Source: Cyrtodaria siliqua (taxonomy: Eukaryota; Mollusca; Bivalvia; Adapedonta; Hiatellidae). Taken from it: a stretch of DNA of 64,000 nucleotides. Below the pieces are notes generated by a model. That model did not search any database and was not told the origin of the DNA. It saw only the letters and a list, made by a program, of their open reading frames with translations. The first letter of the stretch is position 1. Every line of letters starts with the position of its first letter. The DNA is taken from contig JAWPHD010005594.1 of assembly GCA_037043455.1 (NCBI GenBank), forward strand, positions 62,001 through 126,000, in the 5' to 3' direction. This document shows, in pieces, positions 1 through 13,084 of the stretch. Position numbers and translations under genes: made by a program.

Positions 1-400
1 TTTTGATCTTATTATACTGTCATATTATATTATTTTAGAACATATACATATATAATATTTATTACTATATGGCGCCTTCTAACAAGTGCGGTTGCCGTGA
101 AGCCTGTTTTTAAGTGTTTCAATATAAGGCAATCCCAGATGCGAAAATATACTGTAAACTTTTGCAAAAATATATTAATTTCACCTAAAACTCTGATTTT
201 AAGGTTGCATAATTATTACAAAAAAGTGACGCATTATTTTCAAATAATTACCCCTATTTCTAAGATAAAGTTCTCAACAGAATTATTAAAACATTCTGTA
301 AACGGCACTCTTTAAGATATTTCGTTTATTTTGTTAAACATAGTTTAAAATTATCAATAATAATATAACTCACCTCTTATATATACATACGTGACTCTTC
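1..400. other. AT-rich intergenic DNA
   Basis: No gene or clear repeat was recognised. Short open frames here have no domain-like composition. Confidence 0.5.
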
Positions 401-690
401 TCTCCCTTTAATAATGAACTGTGTTAATTTTGAACAGTGAACAGTGTAAATTTGAACAGTGCAAGTAGTGAACAGTGAATAGTGCAAATATTGAACAGTG
501 AACAGATTTTATGAACAGTGAGTGTAAATAGTGAACAGTGATTAAAAGAACATTCAGATTTTATATAATGTACATTACACAGTTGGAGTAATAATTTTCA
601 GTAAAGTAATACTTTTTTATGTCTTTATTATATAAGAGTGCCGTCCGAGTGACAATAGATAAGTTCAGTGTTCAGCTCGACGTATGATGC
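401..690. repeat. GAACAGTG-rich dispersed repeat, copy 1
   Basis: A cluster of GAACAGTG/GTGAACAGTG words is followed by a downstream block containing GAGTGCCGTCCGAGTG. The same order (GAACAGTG words, then GAGTGTCGTCCGGGTG) recurs at 10500-10690, so this is a dispersed family rather than a unique minisatellite. Class unknown. Confidence 0.6.
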
Positions 691-1140
691 TGAAACCCTT
701 AGCTCTTGTAAGTGTTATTGTTTGAAGGATAGTGTTCAAACCATTTAGTTTCCTTTACTGTCCTTCATTGCGGATATATTGTTATATAGTTGTAGGTTTG
801 AAACAATAAAGATTTTAGCCAAATTATTTTGTTAAAAATATCAACGGATGTTGATAGGAGCTCATTTTTTGAGTTCATTGTACATTATTGTGTTTGAGTC
901 ATTGTTTTGAACAATTGTTATTTTGGTATACTCGTGAGGCAGGCAGTCTGAGGAAAACTGAATATATGTATATATATTGTTCGAAAGTGTATGTGTTCAA
1001 CACCACTGTCTTGAAACATGGTGTTAATTTGTCAAACTGGATAAAAAACAGACTGTATAATCAGTCCAAGACACTGTTTTAAAATACAGGAGAGTTCATA
1101 TGAATTAATAATTACGTTCATTAAGTACAGAGGTTAATTT
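691..1140. other. No gene seen
   Basis: Unique-looking AT-rich sequence. The 64-residue frame at 888-1082 has no recognisable domain. Confidence 0.4.
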
Positions 1141-1485
1141 AGAACCACAACTCCTGACACAGTTGGGGCATATATTCGAAGCAGTGGGGCATATTCCAAT
1201 GCTTTAGACATATACTTGAGCCTGTTTTGGCATATATTCGAAGCTGGTGTTCATATTCGAATACGTTAGGCATACACTAGAGCCTGTTGGGGCATATATT
1301 CGAAGATGTTGGGCATATTCGAATACGTTAGACATTTACTAGAGCCTGTTGGGGCTTATATTAGAAGATGCTGGTGACATTCGAATACCTTCGACATATA
1401 TTAGAGCATTTTGGGGAATATATTCGAGCCTGTTGGGAAATGTATTCAAACCTGCTAGGCATATTCAATCTGCTAGGCTTATATA
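1141..1485. repeat. GGCATATATTCGAAG satellite, left part
   Basis: Degenerate tandem array built from GGGGCATATATTCGAAG and GGCATATACTAGAGCCTG sub-units alternating with a combined period of roughly 70 bp. It continues at 1965-2215 on the other side of a MITE, so it was one array before that insertion. Confidence 0.75.
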
Positions 1486-1962
1486 CTGAAAGGAAAAAGA
1501 AACGCAGGGTGCGTATTTCCGCTATATATTGTATGTTTAATATGCTACTGCTAATCGAATGGTACAGGGCGACATTAGGCCTGTCCTTTTAGAAAGAAGG
1601 TTTAAACAGCACTGCACACACCAATGGTTACCCCTTTAAAGGTTCATTATCGTCCGAATGCGCATTTGGCTCAAGCAGGTGAGCAAACTTAGGCTTTAAA
1701 TGTTGCAATCACTTAACATTAAATACAGTACTGAACTGGCTCAATTTTTCAAAGAGGAACGTCTGCATTTATGTATTTCTTGTTACAACGTGTACTGTGA
1801 TTAAAACCTCTACAGCATCACAGTTGTGTCCTTTCTCTAACTAACTGCACTTTTTTTTTTACAAAACATCTTGGGATTTCCTTGGAATATATATGGAATT
1901 AAGTGTGCAGTATATGCAATATATAGCGGAAATACGCACCCTGCGTTTCTTTTTCCTTTCAG
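1486..1962. mobile_element. 477-bp MITE with 46-bp perfect TIRs and TA target duplication
   Basis: Positions 1486-1531 are a perfect reverse complement of 1917-1962, with ends CTGAAAGG...CCTTTCAG. The dinucleotide TA flanks both ends (1484-1485 and 1963-1964). Removing the element and one TA restores a normal unit of the surrounding satellite. No transposase frame lies inside. TA duplication and TIRs point to a non-autonomous Tc1/mariner-superfamily element; the superfamily is inference from the duplication only. Confidence 0.88.
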
Positions 1963-1964
1963 TA

Positions 1965-2215
1965 CATGAGCCTATTGGGGATATATATTCGAAGGTGTTA
2001 GGCATATACTTGAGCCTGTTAGATATTCTATTCGAAGCTAGTGGACACAGTCGTAGATGTAAAGCAGATACTAGAGCTTGTTGTGATAACATCCGAAGCT
2101 GTTGGGCATATTGAAATCAATTAGGCATATACTAGAGCCTTCCGGGGCATATAATCGAAGCTGCCGGGCATATTGTAATCCGTTAGGAGTATGCTAGCCT
2201 GGCTGGGCAGATTAG
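1965..2215. repeat. GGCATATATTCGAAG satellite, right part
   Basis: Continuation of the array at 1141-1485 with the same alternating sub-units, decaying towards 2215. Confidence 0.7.
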
Positions 2216-2440
2216 AGAGTATAGGTCTTAATGTTACTCATGTTACTTAAGTCGGAGTGGTCTCTATTGTATCGTAACTTAGCTTTTCTAACCGGGTCAA
2301 CCCTTATGTATAACGAGGTTCTGTTATCGACTGCCTATGTTTATAAGTGATCAGACATCAAGTTTTAGTTTTAACATGTTAGGTGTTCATTTATCTGAAA
2401 TTAGGTATAATCACAAACAGTAAAAGTTATATAATCGCAT
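2216..2440. other. No gene seen
   Basis: Spacer between two unrelated satellites. No feature recognised. Confidence 0.4.
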
Positions 2441-3125
2441 GTTCGAAACAGTTGGGTAGTTATATAATTGAAGCTGCAGTGAAATTATAGGTTCGAAAAC
2501 GCTGGCCAGTTGCATTTTTCTCATGCCGCTTGTCAGTTACATGTTTTATCCACTGGGTAGATAGCATGTTGAGGAAACCGGTTCGTTGCATTTTTGAAGC
2601 TGCTAGGTAAGTGTATGTTTAAAGTCGCTGGGCAATGTCATTTTATATGCCGATGTTCACGTACACGTTGAAACCGCATGGTAGTTGCAGGATTAAAGCC
2701 ACTGTACAATCACATGTTTGACGCCGCTTGGTAGCTGCATGTGGAAGCCACTTGTCTTGTATGCTTGAAACCGCTTAGTAATTAGATGTTTAAAGCCGCT
2801 AAGCAGTTGCACGTTTGAAATTGCTGGGTAGTTGCCTGTTTTAAGCCGCTGGGCAGTCATGTTTAATGCCGTTTGGCATTTGCGAGTTTCAAATTAGTGG
2901 GTAGGTATATGTTTAAAGATGTAGGGCGGATACATGTTTGAATCAGCTTAGTAATTGTATGTTTAAAGCCGTTAGGCATTTGTATGTTTGAAGCCGCTTG
3001 GTAATTGTATGTTTAAAGCCGCTGGGCAGTTGCATTTTTAAACCGCAAACCGCGGGGCATTTACATGTCTGATGCTGTTTGCCAGTTGTGTGTTTGAAAT
3101 CGCTGGGTAGTTGTGTTTTCAAAGC
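2441..3125. repeat. 25-bp minisatellite
   Basis: About 27 diverged tandem copies of a unit near GCCGCTGGGYAGTTGCATGT plus TTAAA. The period is 25 bp in the best-kept part (about 2950-3050). The 61-residue frame on the minus strand is a product of the repeat. Confidence 0.85.
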
Positions 3126-4690
3126 CACTATTTGTTTTGATATAAACGCATATGATTTGCATAGTATGAGGAGAGGTGGGGATAAATTTGTTGCAACTGG
3201 TGTTCTAGTTAATGATCGCGTTTTTAATAAAAACGGCAGGTGGTAGTTTGAATCTGCAATAGACTCGTATGTGGTAGAGATGATGATGTTAGAAGACGTG
3301 TTTCTCTCAATTTAGGAATTTGATTGGTACATAATGTGCCCGTTCTTTATTTCAAAATCGAAAATGTCTTGCTGTGTTCCTGACGACTATAATAACGCAT
3401 TTCTACGACACATACATTTGTACACAAGGACGTGATTCATGGTTACTAGTGCCAATAAATGGAACATCGGTGGATATCTGCTTCAACGGAGCAATTTACA
3501 GGAACAAGTTATTGCCACTACCAGCAGAGTCCATGGTCTACTGATTTGCCATGTATATTGATTTGATTAAAATGTCTTGCTGCAAACACAAATCACACCC
3601 ATATTGTCTTGTTTAGTTTATTATAAGTCATTCAATATTAAATACTATTAATATTGAAATAATAAGATGCAAGAGATGAGTCCGTTGAATAGTCTATAAC
3701 ATAAATATTTTATAATTGTTTGAGTGTACGAATTAAATTATAATACACAATAAAACCATGCTCCCGATTATTGACAAAGACAAATTGCAGGTGTGAAGCC
3801 ATTTCTTGACCGCGTAATATTTTGCAACATGAACCAAATTATCAGAGAAAGTTCGTTACACATCCAAAGAATAGAACAAAACATTTTCTTCGGAAATCAA
3901 TCAAAACATTTTGTCTCCTTCACAATAATTGAGTTAGGCTGTACTAATATTAATTAATTAATCATATGCCTACGCAATTTAAACTAGGGACGGTTGGGCG
4001 GGAGATGCTTTCAAACTCATGTCTGTTGAAAAAGTGACAGATTTCCACCAAAATGTACTGAATGAAAAAGCCGCACTTCGTCCTCACTTTTTCGACCCAC
4101 CTCTATTCGCACTTAGTACGAGTCGCCCATAACAAGATCACCGCAGGAAAACTGTGATCCAGGAATTCGGTCAAGAAAACTGAAATAATTGTGGGCTATT
4201 GAATATGCAGTATCCTTTATTATTTGAAGACTTGCTTGTATGAATATGCAGGATCAGATACGTTACGTGGTCCGAGTATTACCTTTCCTACCCCATTCAA
4301 CCTTTACTCCAAGAAGAGAAAACGGGGTTGGCTGGGGTATGAAATAAAACCTTTATTTCGGCTTAAAAGTTTGCATATTGTAAATTTAAACATGATTAAA
4401 CAGGTCATTTAAAACATGTTATCACATGTACCAGTAATAACTTGTTTTTAAACATGTCTTATTGTCGAAATAAATGTTATAAAATCCTTTTAATATAAGC
4501 GTTCCCATCGCTTAATGGAATTAAGGCGGAATCACGTAATGGCAATTGACAACGCCGTCCTGTTCAACACAGTTTTTAATCATTTCCCTTTCATACATTT
4601 ACATATGTTCACCATAGTGCGTTTCCCATCTGTGGCTGTCCCGGCCTTATTGCAACCACAGGTCTCAACAGGCACGGCAGCTCATTTTAC
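3126..4690. other. Intergenic DNA, no gene recognised
   Basis: No domain-like frame, RNA gene or clear repeat. Frames at 4224-4412 and 4515-4799 show no family features. Confidence 0.4.
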
Positions 4691-4699
4691 ACGTTTTGA

Positions 4700-5398
4700 G
4701 ATTCTGACCTGGAAATATATACATATAGTTCAAATACCTATACCAAGGGACAATACATCAACTATGATATATAGACTGTTGGGTACCTATACCAAGTAAC
4801 AAACAACATCACATAATATAAATATGCCCGTTTCATACCTATACCAAGGTACAACAACATCAAATATGATATACATCACATATGATACATATACAGTTCA
4901 ATACCTATACCAAAGTTCGTCACATAAAATATGATATATAGACTGTTTTGTACGTATAGCACGGAACAAACTACAGAACACTTGATACATATACAGGTCA
5001 ATACCTATACCAAGGTACAACACATCAAATATGATATACAGATATTTTTGTACCTATACCAAGGAACAAACTACAGCACATATGATAGATATACAGTTTA
5101 ATACCTATACTAAAGTACAACAACCTCAAATATGATATACAGACTGGTATGTATCTATATCAAAGAACAAACTACATCACATATGATACATATATAGTTC
5201 AATACATATACCAAAGTACAACAACATCACGTAGATGCTATATAAAATGTACAGTACCACATATCAATCTACAACAGCAATCACATCTGCTATATAAACT
5301 GTTCAGTACCTAAACCATGGTATTACAACGTCACATATAAAGTGCCTATATCAAGGTACATACTATAATGCTCATTACCGACACAAAGGCAGTACATG

Positions 5399-5451
<53 letters not shown>

Positions 5452-5690
5452 CATAGTCAACACATCACATATGATATATACGCCGTTCCATACCTATACC
5501 AAAGTACAACAACCTCACATATGATACACAGACTAAATGTATCTATACCAAAGAACAAACTACATCACATATGATATATATATACAGTTCAATACCTACA
5601 CCAAGGTACGTCATATCAAATATGATATATATACCGTTTGGTACCTATACCAAGGAACAAACTACATTACATATGATACATATGTAGCAC
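4700..5690. repeat. CCTATACCAAGGTAC tandem array, block 1
   Basis: Repeated phrases CCTATACCAAGGTACAAC, ATCACATATGATACATATAC and AGACTGTTTGGTACC alternate with a unit of about 45 bp and a higher-order unit of about 90-100 bp. Reading frames in it are repeat artefacts. A (CA)n tract lies inside. Confidence 0.8.
5401..5446. repeat. (CA)n microsatellite
   Basis: About 22 uninterrupted AC dinucleotides within the CCTATACCAAGG array. Confidence 0.95.
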
Positions 5691-6490
5691 TACGGGGTCG
5701 TATGCCATACTTGGTACATTTAATAACAAGGTCCGGACTTCGCGTTGTGATTTCCATTATTTATGGTACATATAAAACAATCCGAATATTTACACATTCA
5801 TAATACGCTATGAACATCCTGTTATATATAGAACCCGCTTCGTATAGTGTTTTTTTCACTACTTCCATTTGTCAACTACTTAAATAGTCTTTATTATTAA
5901 AAGTATTAGGTTCACAAAGTACAATAGTATTTAGAAACTTTCAAATGTTCAAATCCTCAAATTATCATGTAACTCTGAACAACTGGCCTACTATATTAGG
6001 TTTAACAACTTATCCAACACCCTGTCTTAGACTGCGCGGATCCATCTTGTGGATACAAGACCGACTGACTATTGAAACTGACTCTCTAGTCTCTACTACC
6101 TTCGACTTTCCGTGCGCTCAGTGTTACATTAGAAGATTCCCCCAGACTACATTTCGCCAGTTAGTCATGCCCCACATATGTACATCGACCTGTGTATCTA
6201 CAGATTAACGCCATGGCGATTACCTCATTGTATGCATACATTACCCACAAGACCTTTCGTCGAATGGTCTCCCCTAATATGGCAATACCTCTTAACTCAC
6301 AGACTTCATAGTTTTCCAGAAACTGCCAGAGAAACTAAGTTTAGAGCATGTAAACAAAAACAGGTGTTCAGATGATTAACCAACCACTAACTGACAGTAT
6401 AAGAAACTCCCATTGCATAATCAGTTATAAGAGGGATTAACAGGTGTGTACTTTAACTCTGACTTTGTTAAATTTAGGTTAAGTACAATA
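5691..6490. other. Non-repeat DNA splitting the array
   Basis: Unique sequence between two blocks of the same satellite. Both edges carry a similar phrase containing GTAGCACTACG and TCGTATGCCA (about 5683 and 6602), as if this segment were inserted in, or duplicated with, one array unit. The frames at 5945-6208 and 6178-6375 resemble nothing known to me. Confidence 0.4.
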
Positions 6491-6960
6491 GCACGTCTGT
6501 AGTGTAACACATATACAGTTCAATACCTATACCAAGGTACGTCATATCAAATATGATATATAGACCGTTTGGTACTTATACCAAGGAACATATGATACAT
6601 ATGTAGCACTACGAGATCGTATGCCACACATCAAATATGATATACAGACTGTTTTGTACGTATAGCAAGGAACAAACTACAAAACACATGATACATATAC
6701 AGTTCAATACCTATACCAAGTTACAACACATCAAATATGATAATTATACAGACTGTTTGGTACCAATACCAAAGAACAAACTACATCACATATGATACAT
6801 ATATAGTTCAATACATTTACCAAAGTACAACAACATCACGTAGATACTATATAGATTGTACAGTACCATATACCAAGGTACAACAGTATCACATCTGCTT
6901 ATATATACTGTTCACTACCTAAACCGAGGTACAGCATCATCACATATACTAAACCTATAG
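6491..6960. repeat. CCTATACCAAGGTAC tandem array, block 2
   Basis: Same units as at 4700-5690 in the same orientation. A small stray fragment of the family also lies at about 10205-10270. Confidence 0.75.
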
Positions 6961-7960
6961 TGTGTTAAAATACACGTTTAATGCTCTTTTGAAATTTTTC
7001 GTATTGGCGAGCATCAACGTGTATTGATTATTGCACATTTTACGACTGGACTTTCCCAACGGAATCTGTTGGAAAGGTTTCACGCTTTTAAACAGCATTG
7101 TTTGTATATTATATATGCACAGGTTGAAAGAAGATTTTTTTTTGAGTCGATTGGTGTTTCAAAATTTACCTGCCAAGATGAAATATCTCAGATTATCCAA
7201 ATGTATCACGAATATATTGACACATTTCCGAATTATCGAAGGGTACCGCCATCTTGTTTGAAATTCTTACCCAGAGTTCCTTGCGCATATTACTTCACCA
7301 TACGCAACCTACCATGCAACGTCGATAGAATAGAATAGAACCGTTTATTGCTACAATCGTAAAACATTGTGTAGTGTGTTTAAACTACACATATTTCATG
7401 CCGATTTAAAAGTTTTATTTTTGTTATATTTATAGTATTGTTAAAATTACTTGTTTTAGTCGTTTATTATTCTACTCTTCCTCATTCTTAAATCGTAATA
7501 AAGAGAATATAAAATATATGAAAACTAGCAGTTTGGTAAAGATCCGAAAAATAATAATGAAGTTGCAAGAGTGTTCACAACGCAAAAGTTAGCAGACGAC
7601 GACAGGCGACGGACAACTGACAACGGACAACTCGTCATCCCATAAACCCTGGGGGTGGGGGTTGGGGCGTGGATGGGGGATTTGAATACTAGTGACAGTT
7701 ATTGTTTTCGTAAACAAAATCACCATGTTCAGGTCCACCAAACACACAACGATTTCTTTTTATAAAGCACAATGTCCCATCCTAGCTCAACTAAATTTGG
7801 GAATTGGTTTCCTTATAGTATGTTGTAAAGGGTTGCTTAAGTAATGTTGTCTTCCGCAAATTCTGGGCTCCCATGGGATCCAAATTGTGACGGCCCATAA
7901 AATGTGCAATAAAGGCAGATCTAGGTTTGCATGTAAGCTGGTGTATATATAGTTATAATT
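6961..7960. other. No gene recognised
   Basis: Contains a 104-codon open frame at 7024-7338 (+) that is not repeat-derived but shows no motif I recognise, and a short GACGGACAACTGACAACGG tract near 7610 of a kind found in dispersed mollusc repeats. Confidence 0.35.
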
Positions 7961-8059
7961 TTGGTTTGGGATCTTATATCATTATGCATCTTATTTGTAC
8001 TTCACCCATATTTGGACATGGGCTCCCTCCTCCCCGCCCCGCCAGACACCCCTCTCCCC

Positions 8060-9010
8060 CTTCCACATTTTTTTTTTTTACATATTTCTGTTGTTTTGGT
8101 CAATTTTAACACATATAGCTATGTTGCCCCCACCCCACTCTCCACCCTCACCCCACTCAAAACTCATTTTTTTTTTTTTTTACATATTTTTGTGTTGTTT
8201 TGGTCAATTCTTACAAATGTAGCTATGTTGCCCCCACCCCCGCGCCCGCCTTCCAACACCCCAGGGCCTCCCCTCGACCACACTCGAAACTCAATTTGTT
8301 TATTTTTTTACATATTTCTGTGTTGTTTTGGTCAATTCTTACACATACGAATATCTATGTTGCTCCGCCGCTACTCCCGTCCCCGCCCCGCACAATCCCC
8401 TCGGCACCCCGCCCCCCCCCGACTCTCAACTATTTTTTCTTCTTCATATTTCTGTATTGTTCTGGTCAATTCTTACACATATTGCTATGCCCCCGCACCC
8501 CCTACCACCCCCACACACCCCCACACACCCCAGACTCTAAACTATATATATTTTTATATTTCTGTATTGCTTTGGTAAATTTTATTATCTCTTCTGGCCA
8601 AGTTCGAAAACCAACCAGATCGGACCAGTAACGGCGGAGTTACGGCTCTTTTAAAAATGTTATATTTCCACTCGAAACATGATATATATTTATTTTTTTA
8701 CATATTTCTGTGTTGTTTTGGTCAAATCTTACACATGAGGCTATGTTGCCCCCCCCCCACCCACCACCCCCAACCATCCCAACACACCATCATCACTACC
8801 ACCCGAATGTTGTTGTTTTTTGTTTGTTTTTGCATATATCTGTGTTGTTTTGTTTTATCAGTTTATCAATATGTTTCGCCCCACAACCATCCCACCACCA
8901 CCACCACCCGAATGTTTTTTGTTTTTTTTACATATTTCTGTGTTGTTTTGTTTTATCAAATATACAACTATATCAATTATGCGACCCCACCCCTTCCCCC
9001 CCTCCCCCCA
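8060..9010. repeat. Polypyrimidine tandem array, period about 130 bp
   Basis: Roughly eight units each contain a T-run, TACATATTTCTGTGTTG, TTTTGGTCAATTCTTACAC and a long C-rich stretch. The + strand is almost entirely T and C over hundreds of bases. Overlapping proline/phenylalanine-rich frames (143-205 residues) are translation artefacts of this array. Confidence 0.85.
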
Positions 9011-10490
9011 TTGGTTTATGGGCTCCCCTCACAAGGAGGACAGGGGGCGGGAAATTGTTTTCATTTTATCTTCCATTATTGGATATTAAACATTTAATTT
9101 GACGCAATCATTTACATATAAAGCAATTTAGATTAAATTCAGATACACAGAGGAAATATCAATTAAAAAACAACCTGAAATGAGGCCACAATAAAAAAAT
9201 CGCCAGATATCCCCTCCCTCCCCGAGTTGCCTTTCGACCACAATTTTTTTTTAAATGACAGCAACTTTGGATTAAAACTGATAAAAATAAATAAAATGTC
9301 ACACCCTGCCGAAAATTTTACTATAATTTGTATGAGATTCTAACAATAATTTTTATATCGGCCAGAGTTTCTATACCCACCCCAGCTCCACCCCCAACCC
9401 ACCATCACATTGTTTTAGCCTTGTTTTCTGATGGTATATACTGGCTATACCACTTATTATTCTCTGAATAGTCGAGCTGCGCTGTTCTCCTATAGCTCTT
9501 GTTTAATATAAATTTCCATATTTTACAGATTTTTTAGTGGGTCGCCCCCTGAATCCACCCGTAAACTAACCCCACCCCCCTACACACTAAATGAAATGAA
9601 CATAACAAAACAAAATAAACAAGCTTAAGTTAGGTCATGGACATACAGTAGGTCTATGGTTAGGTTCTTTTCCCCCCAGATCAGGCTATAAAACAAGCGA
9701 GATTTTTTAATTTTTCTTTTAGGAGAATGTCTGAAGGGGTAACTTATAATAAATATCCCGGCACCCTTCGCCCATTACCGTTTGTTTACCTAAGACTTGA
9801 AAACTTTATACTAGGTACATTATACACAACGTAGTTCGTGACACGTTGTCCACAGTGGAAAATGTGTACTTATGCGCATGCGCATGCAACGTTGGGAGAA
9901 ACGCGCACTTGTCAATATATTGTCAATACACATGTATAGCGATCTACGAAAAATCGATATATTATGTAAAATATGCTTCGGAAAAAAATAAAACCGAAAG
10001 TAAATGGTAAATAACTTATTATTTTGTTAGATTATCATCATGGTTTACGCACAGGAGTCTGATAAGCTGCTCAATTTCATTCGAAAGTCACATGGGTGTT
10101 CGAGCATTTTTTCCAGTCGGGTTTTTTGCAAAGGAAATTAGGCGTATATGCAGTTACATAGAACGTCAGAATAAAAAAAAAAACTGCATAGGAGCCAATT
10201 TATTAGGCTAACTATACCTACATCAAGGTACATTCTATAATAATCATTACCGACACCAAGGCAGTACAATTTGGCCACCTTTCCATCTTACTTATAATCT
10301 GATATTTGTTATTCTAAGCTAGCTATTAAAGATACACACTGCCTCTGCAGCTGAGTCATTTTACTACATGTGTGAAATAGAGAGATATCTCCCATATCAA
10401 ATATCATAACACTGTCTTTACTCTGGGTGTTAATTCTAGGTCATTCATTTGTGAGAAGACTGAAGGATGCCGTCATCACACATGTATATA
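9011..10490. other. Intergenic DNA with C-rich scraps
   Basis: Diffuse CCCACCCC tracts near 9375 and 9560 look like decayed edges of the polypyrimidine array. No gene seen. Confidence 0.4.
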
Positions 10491-10499
10491 CTTAATGTT

Positions 10500-10690
10500 A
10501 TTTTGTGACATGAACAGTGAACAGTGTAATTATAATAAACAATCAACAGTGATATTGTGATATGAACAGTGAACAGTATAATAGTGATTATAAGTGATAT
10601 GAAAAACTAATTGAACTATTTTCCAGTGAGTTCTCTTCTCTTGACTGTTTTTTTCCTCCGTTATTGTATACGAGTGTCGTCCGGGTGGCA
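10500..10690. repeat. GAACAGTG-rich dispersed repeat, copy 2
   Basis: Same word cluster and same downstream GAGTGTCGTCCGGGTG block as 401-690. Confidence 0.6.
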
Positions 10691-11926
10691 CACCGGGATT
10701 TTACTGTAAATAAAAAAGAATTTATGAAAAAATAAATACTATTTACATATGTACACCTACAGTACACTGTGCCCTGATAACAGTACTAGCCCAATCATTC
10801 ATGTTCCGCACGACACACGACACATATAACTTTAGCTTACCATTTAATTGACGCAGCATGCTATCACGGATGCTCCTATAATATCGTGGATACGTTACCT
10901 CGGTAAAGGATATCTTCGTTGTTTTCTCCCGACGCCGCCATATTTGTCGTGTATCAAACGAAGAACAGAGCAATGAAAGTTTACACCGATTAAAAACACA
11001 AGCAGTAGACATTCATACAAATAAATACTTCCTATGTATACGTTACGTTGTCATCTCATAGAATATGTACCAATACATCCCTTATTCCTTTAATGAAGTG
11101 GAAATAAACAAATTCGATGAAAACAACAGAGCGTAATTTCGGTGTGTGTGTGTAAACAAAGGACCCTCTCTTAGTGCAGGGAGCTGACCAAGTGATGACT
11201 GGACCAGTGTGATCACGTGATGTCTGTTCCACGTTAACTCAAAGGATGAGACAATAACCACAAGGAATACGGTTTACCCACACAAACACAATTATCTACA
11301 ATACTTATCTTATAATATCAGATCATCGCGGAAACAAACCTCGACAACATGTTTACTGATATATTTGTGGATACTAAGAAGTTGCTTCGGCCATGCTTTA
11401 CTGAAAAGTTCGGTAGGCAACTAAAGCGAGTCGTAATTCCAGATTATGTATAGGAAAGAGCATCTGCAAGTTAGAGTTCGGCACCGATTCATATTCCATT
11501 GTGCCGTAGTCCGGCTTGTATCTGATATAAAAAAACTTATAAATAAATGTCATAAGAGCTCCCCAATTAGTGTTTGCATCAACTTTTACGTATATTCAGT
11601 TTTAAGGTCATTCAAATAAAAAACTGTTTATTATCCAAGAAAGTTGATATACAAATTGGTAATTGACCTCTAAGACCAAGGCAAACAAGATCATTCATAA
11701 TACCGTACTTCAACATAGTATCAATACGCTTTCTCCAAGTCAAAAGTACAGCAAATTGGTGTTTTTTCTTTATGAACGATTCCTTAATAATTGATTCAGA
11801 TCGAATGAAATTGGCTGGTGTGCCTCTTTAGCGGCGGAATCCACTTACTTTAAGGCAGTGCATCGTAACAAATAATATGCACCATATTGACTTTTAACAT
11901 GCATTGGCGTAGCGCTGAAACAATTC
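10691..11926. other. No gene recognised
   Basis: The 89-residue minus frame at 10743-11012 has no recognisable domain and lacks neighbouring exons I can identify. Confidence 0.4.
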
Positions 11927-12460
11927 GTTTAAAGAATAGAACTGACTGACTGACATTCGTCCGAGAAACTAACATTACGGTCAACAGTTCTTGGTTAAAT
12001 TGTGAATGATTTAAATACAAAATTAACAATCACTTCGCAAGTATGATAATTAAACACACATCTGCTAGTTCGTCATCAAACACCACAAACGTTGAACCTA
12101 ATATGTTTAAAGAATAGAACTGACTGACTGACATTCGTCCGAGAAACAAGCATTACGGTCAACAGTTCTTGGTTAAATTGTGAATGATTTAAATACAAAA
12201 TTAACAATCACTTCGCAAGTATGATAATTAAACACACATCTGCTAGTTCGTCATCAAACAACACAAACGTTGAACCTAATATGTTTAAAGAATAGAACTG
12301 ACTGACTGACATTCGTCCGAGAAACTAACATTACGGTCAACAGTTCTTGGTTAAATTGTGAATGATTTAAATACAAAATTAACAATCACTTCGCAAGTAT
12401 GATAATTAAACACACATCTGCTAGTTCGTCATCAAACAAAACAAACGTTGAATCTCATAT
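11927..12460. repeat. 178-bp unit, three near-identical tandem copies
   Basis: Units begin at 11927, 12105 and 12283 with GTTTAAAGAATAGAACTG and differ by only a few bases, so the triplication is recent. The (ACTG)n-like motif ACTGACTGACTGACATTCG recurs at the same place in each unit. Confidence 0.95.
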
Positions 12461-12564
12461 GTAGCATTCAACATGTTCAAAGAACGCAGTTAACCAAACA
12501 CCATGTTTTCAAAACAAACATCAAATTCAAGGATAAATACAAGCCCTGTATACTCACCAGAAAC

Positions 12565-12670
12565 ATAGAAGGGTTGATACCAGGAGTACCGCTTTGGAAC
12601 GGTCCGTGGCACAAAGGTCGATGGGGTTTTAAACCAGGCACTTATGTCAATGGAATTTTAAAGTTTCAGT
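12565..12670 (+). repeat. Family A fragment
   Basis: Contains ACCGCTTTGGAACGGTCCGT and the downstream GGGGTTTTAAACCAGG of the TTGGAACGGT repeat family. Other copies: 13085, 13600, 18200, 19515, 23620, 49785, 52190, 52620 and 62860. Confidence 0.6.
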
Positions 12671-12839
12671 AAATATCTTTTATAAATTTCCCTCACAGAT
12701 AATGATGGCTTCATGTGTTCACTGAGTCAAACTATTGTCGTGTATTGAACATTTTATTATTGTCACAGATAGCTTTTAATTTGAAACAAGTGCCTAAAAC
12801 AAAACGCCTTACTCAACGGCAGAAATGTTAACGACGTTA

Positions 12840-13080
12840 CATGGTTAACCATATCACCTCTCACCGCTGCGGGTTTAAATCCCACTGGGAGTTCGACTTG
12901 TAAGTGAGGAAGTGTCGTTTCTTACGGATGGCGAAGAGGTGTACAGTACTGGTTCTACCCAGGAAAAGTGAGTAGTCTGCCTCCATCACAAAAAAACAAT
13001 CGACGGTCAATACAACCTTACATGTGTTGAAAACGACGAAACAAACCATACAAACAAAATCAAACAAACAAACGTACAAA
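12840..13080 (+). mobile_element. tRNA-derived SINE, worn
   Basis: A B-box-like GGGTTTAAATCCC (about 12870) is followed by a body ending TACTGGTTCTACCCAGGAAA, the same tail type as the SINE at 24659. An adenine-rich 3' tail with CAAACAAAC follows. The A box is not clear, so the head is probably degraded. Confidence 0.6.
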
Positions 13081-13084
13081 ACGC

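Noticed and set aside
401..560. CRISPR-like array of GAACAGTG repeats
   Set aside because: Repeats are 8 bp with irregular spacing in animal-type DNA, with no cas genes.
5368..5574. Thr/His-rich ORF around the CA repeat
   Set aside because: Translation of (CA)n and satellite units.
7961..9102. Overlapping long proline-rich ORFs (up to 205 residues)
   Set aside because: They are translations of the polypyrimidine tandem array in several frames at once; no start context, domain or splice signal.
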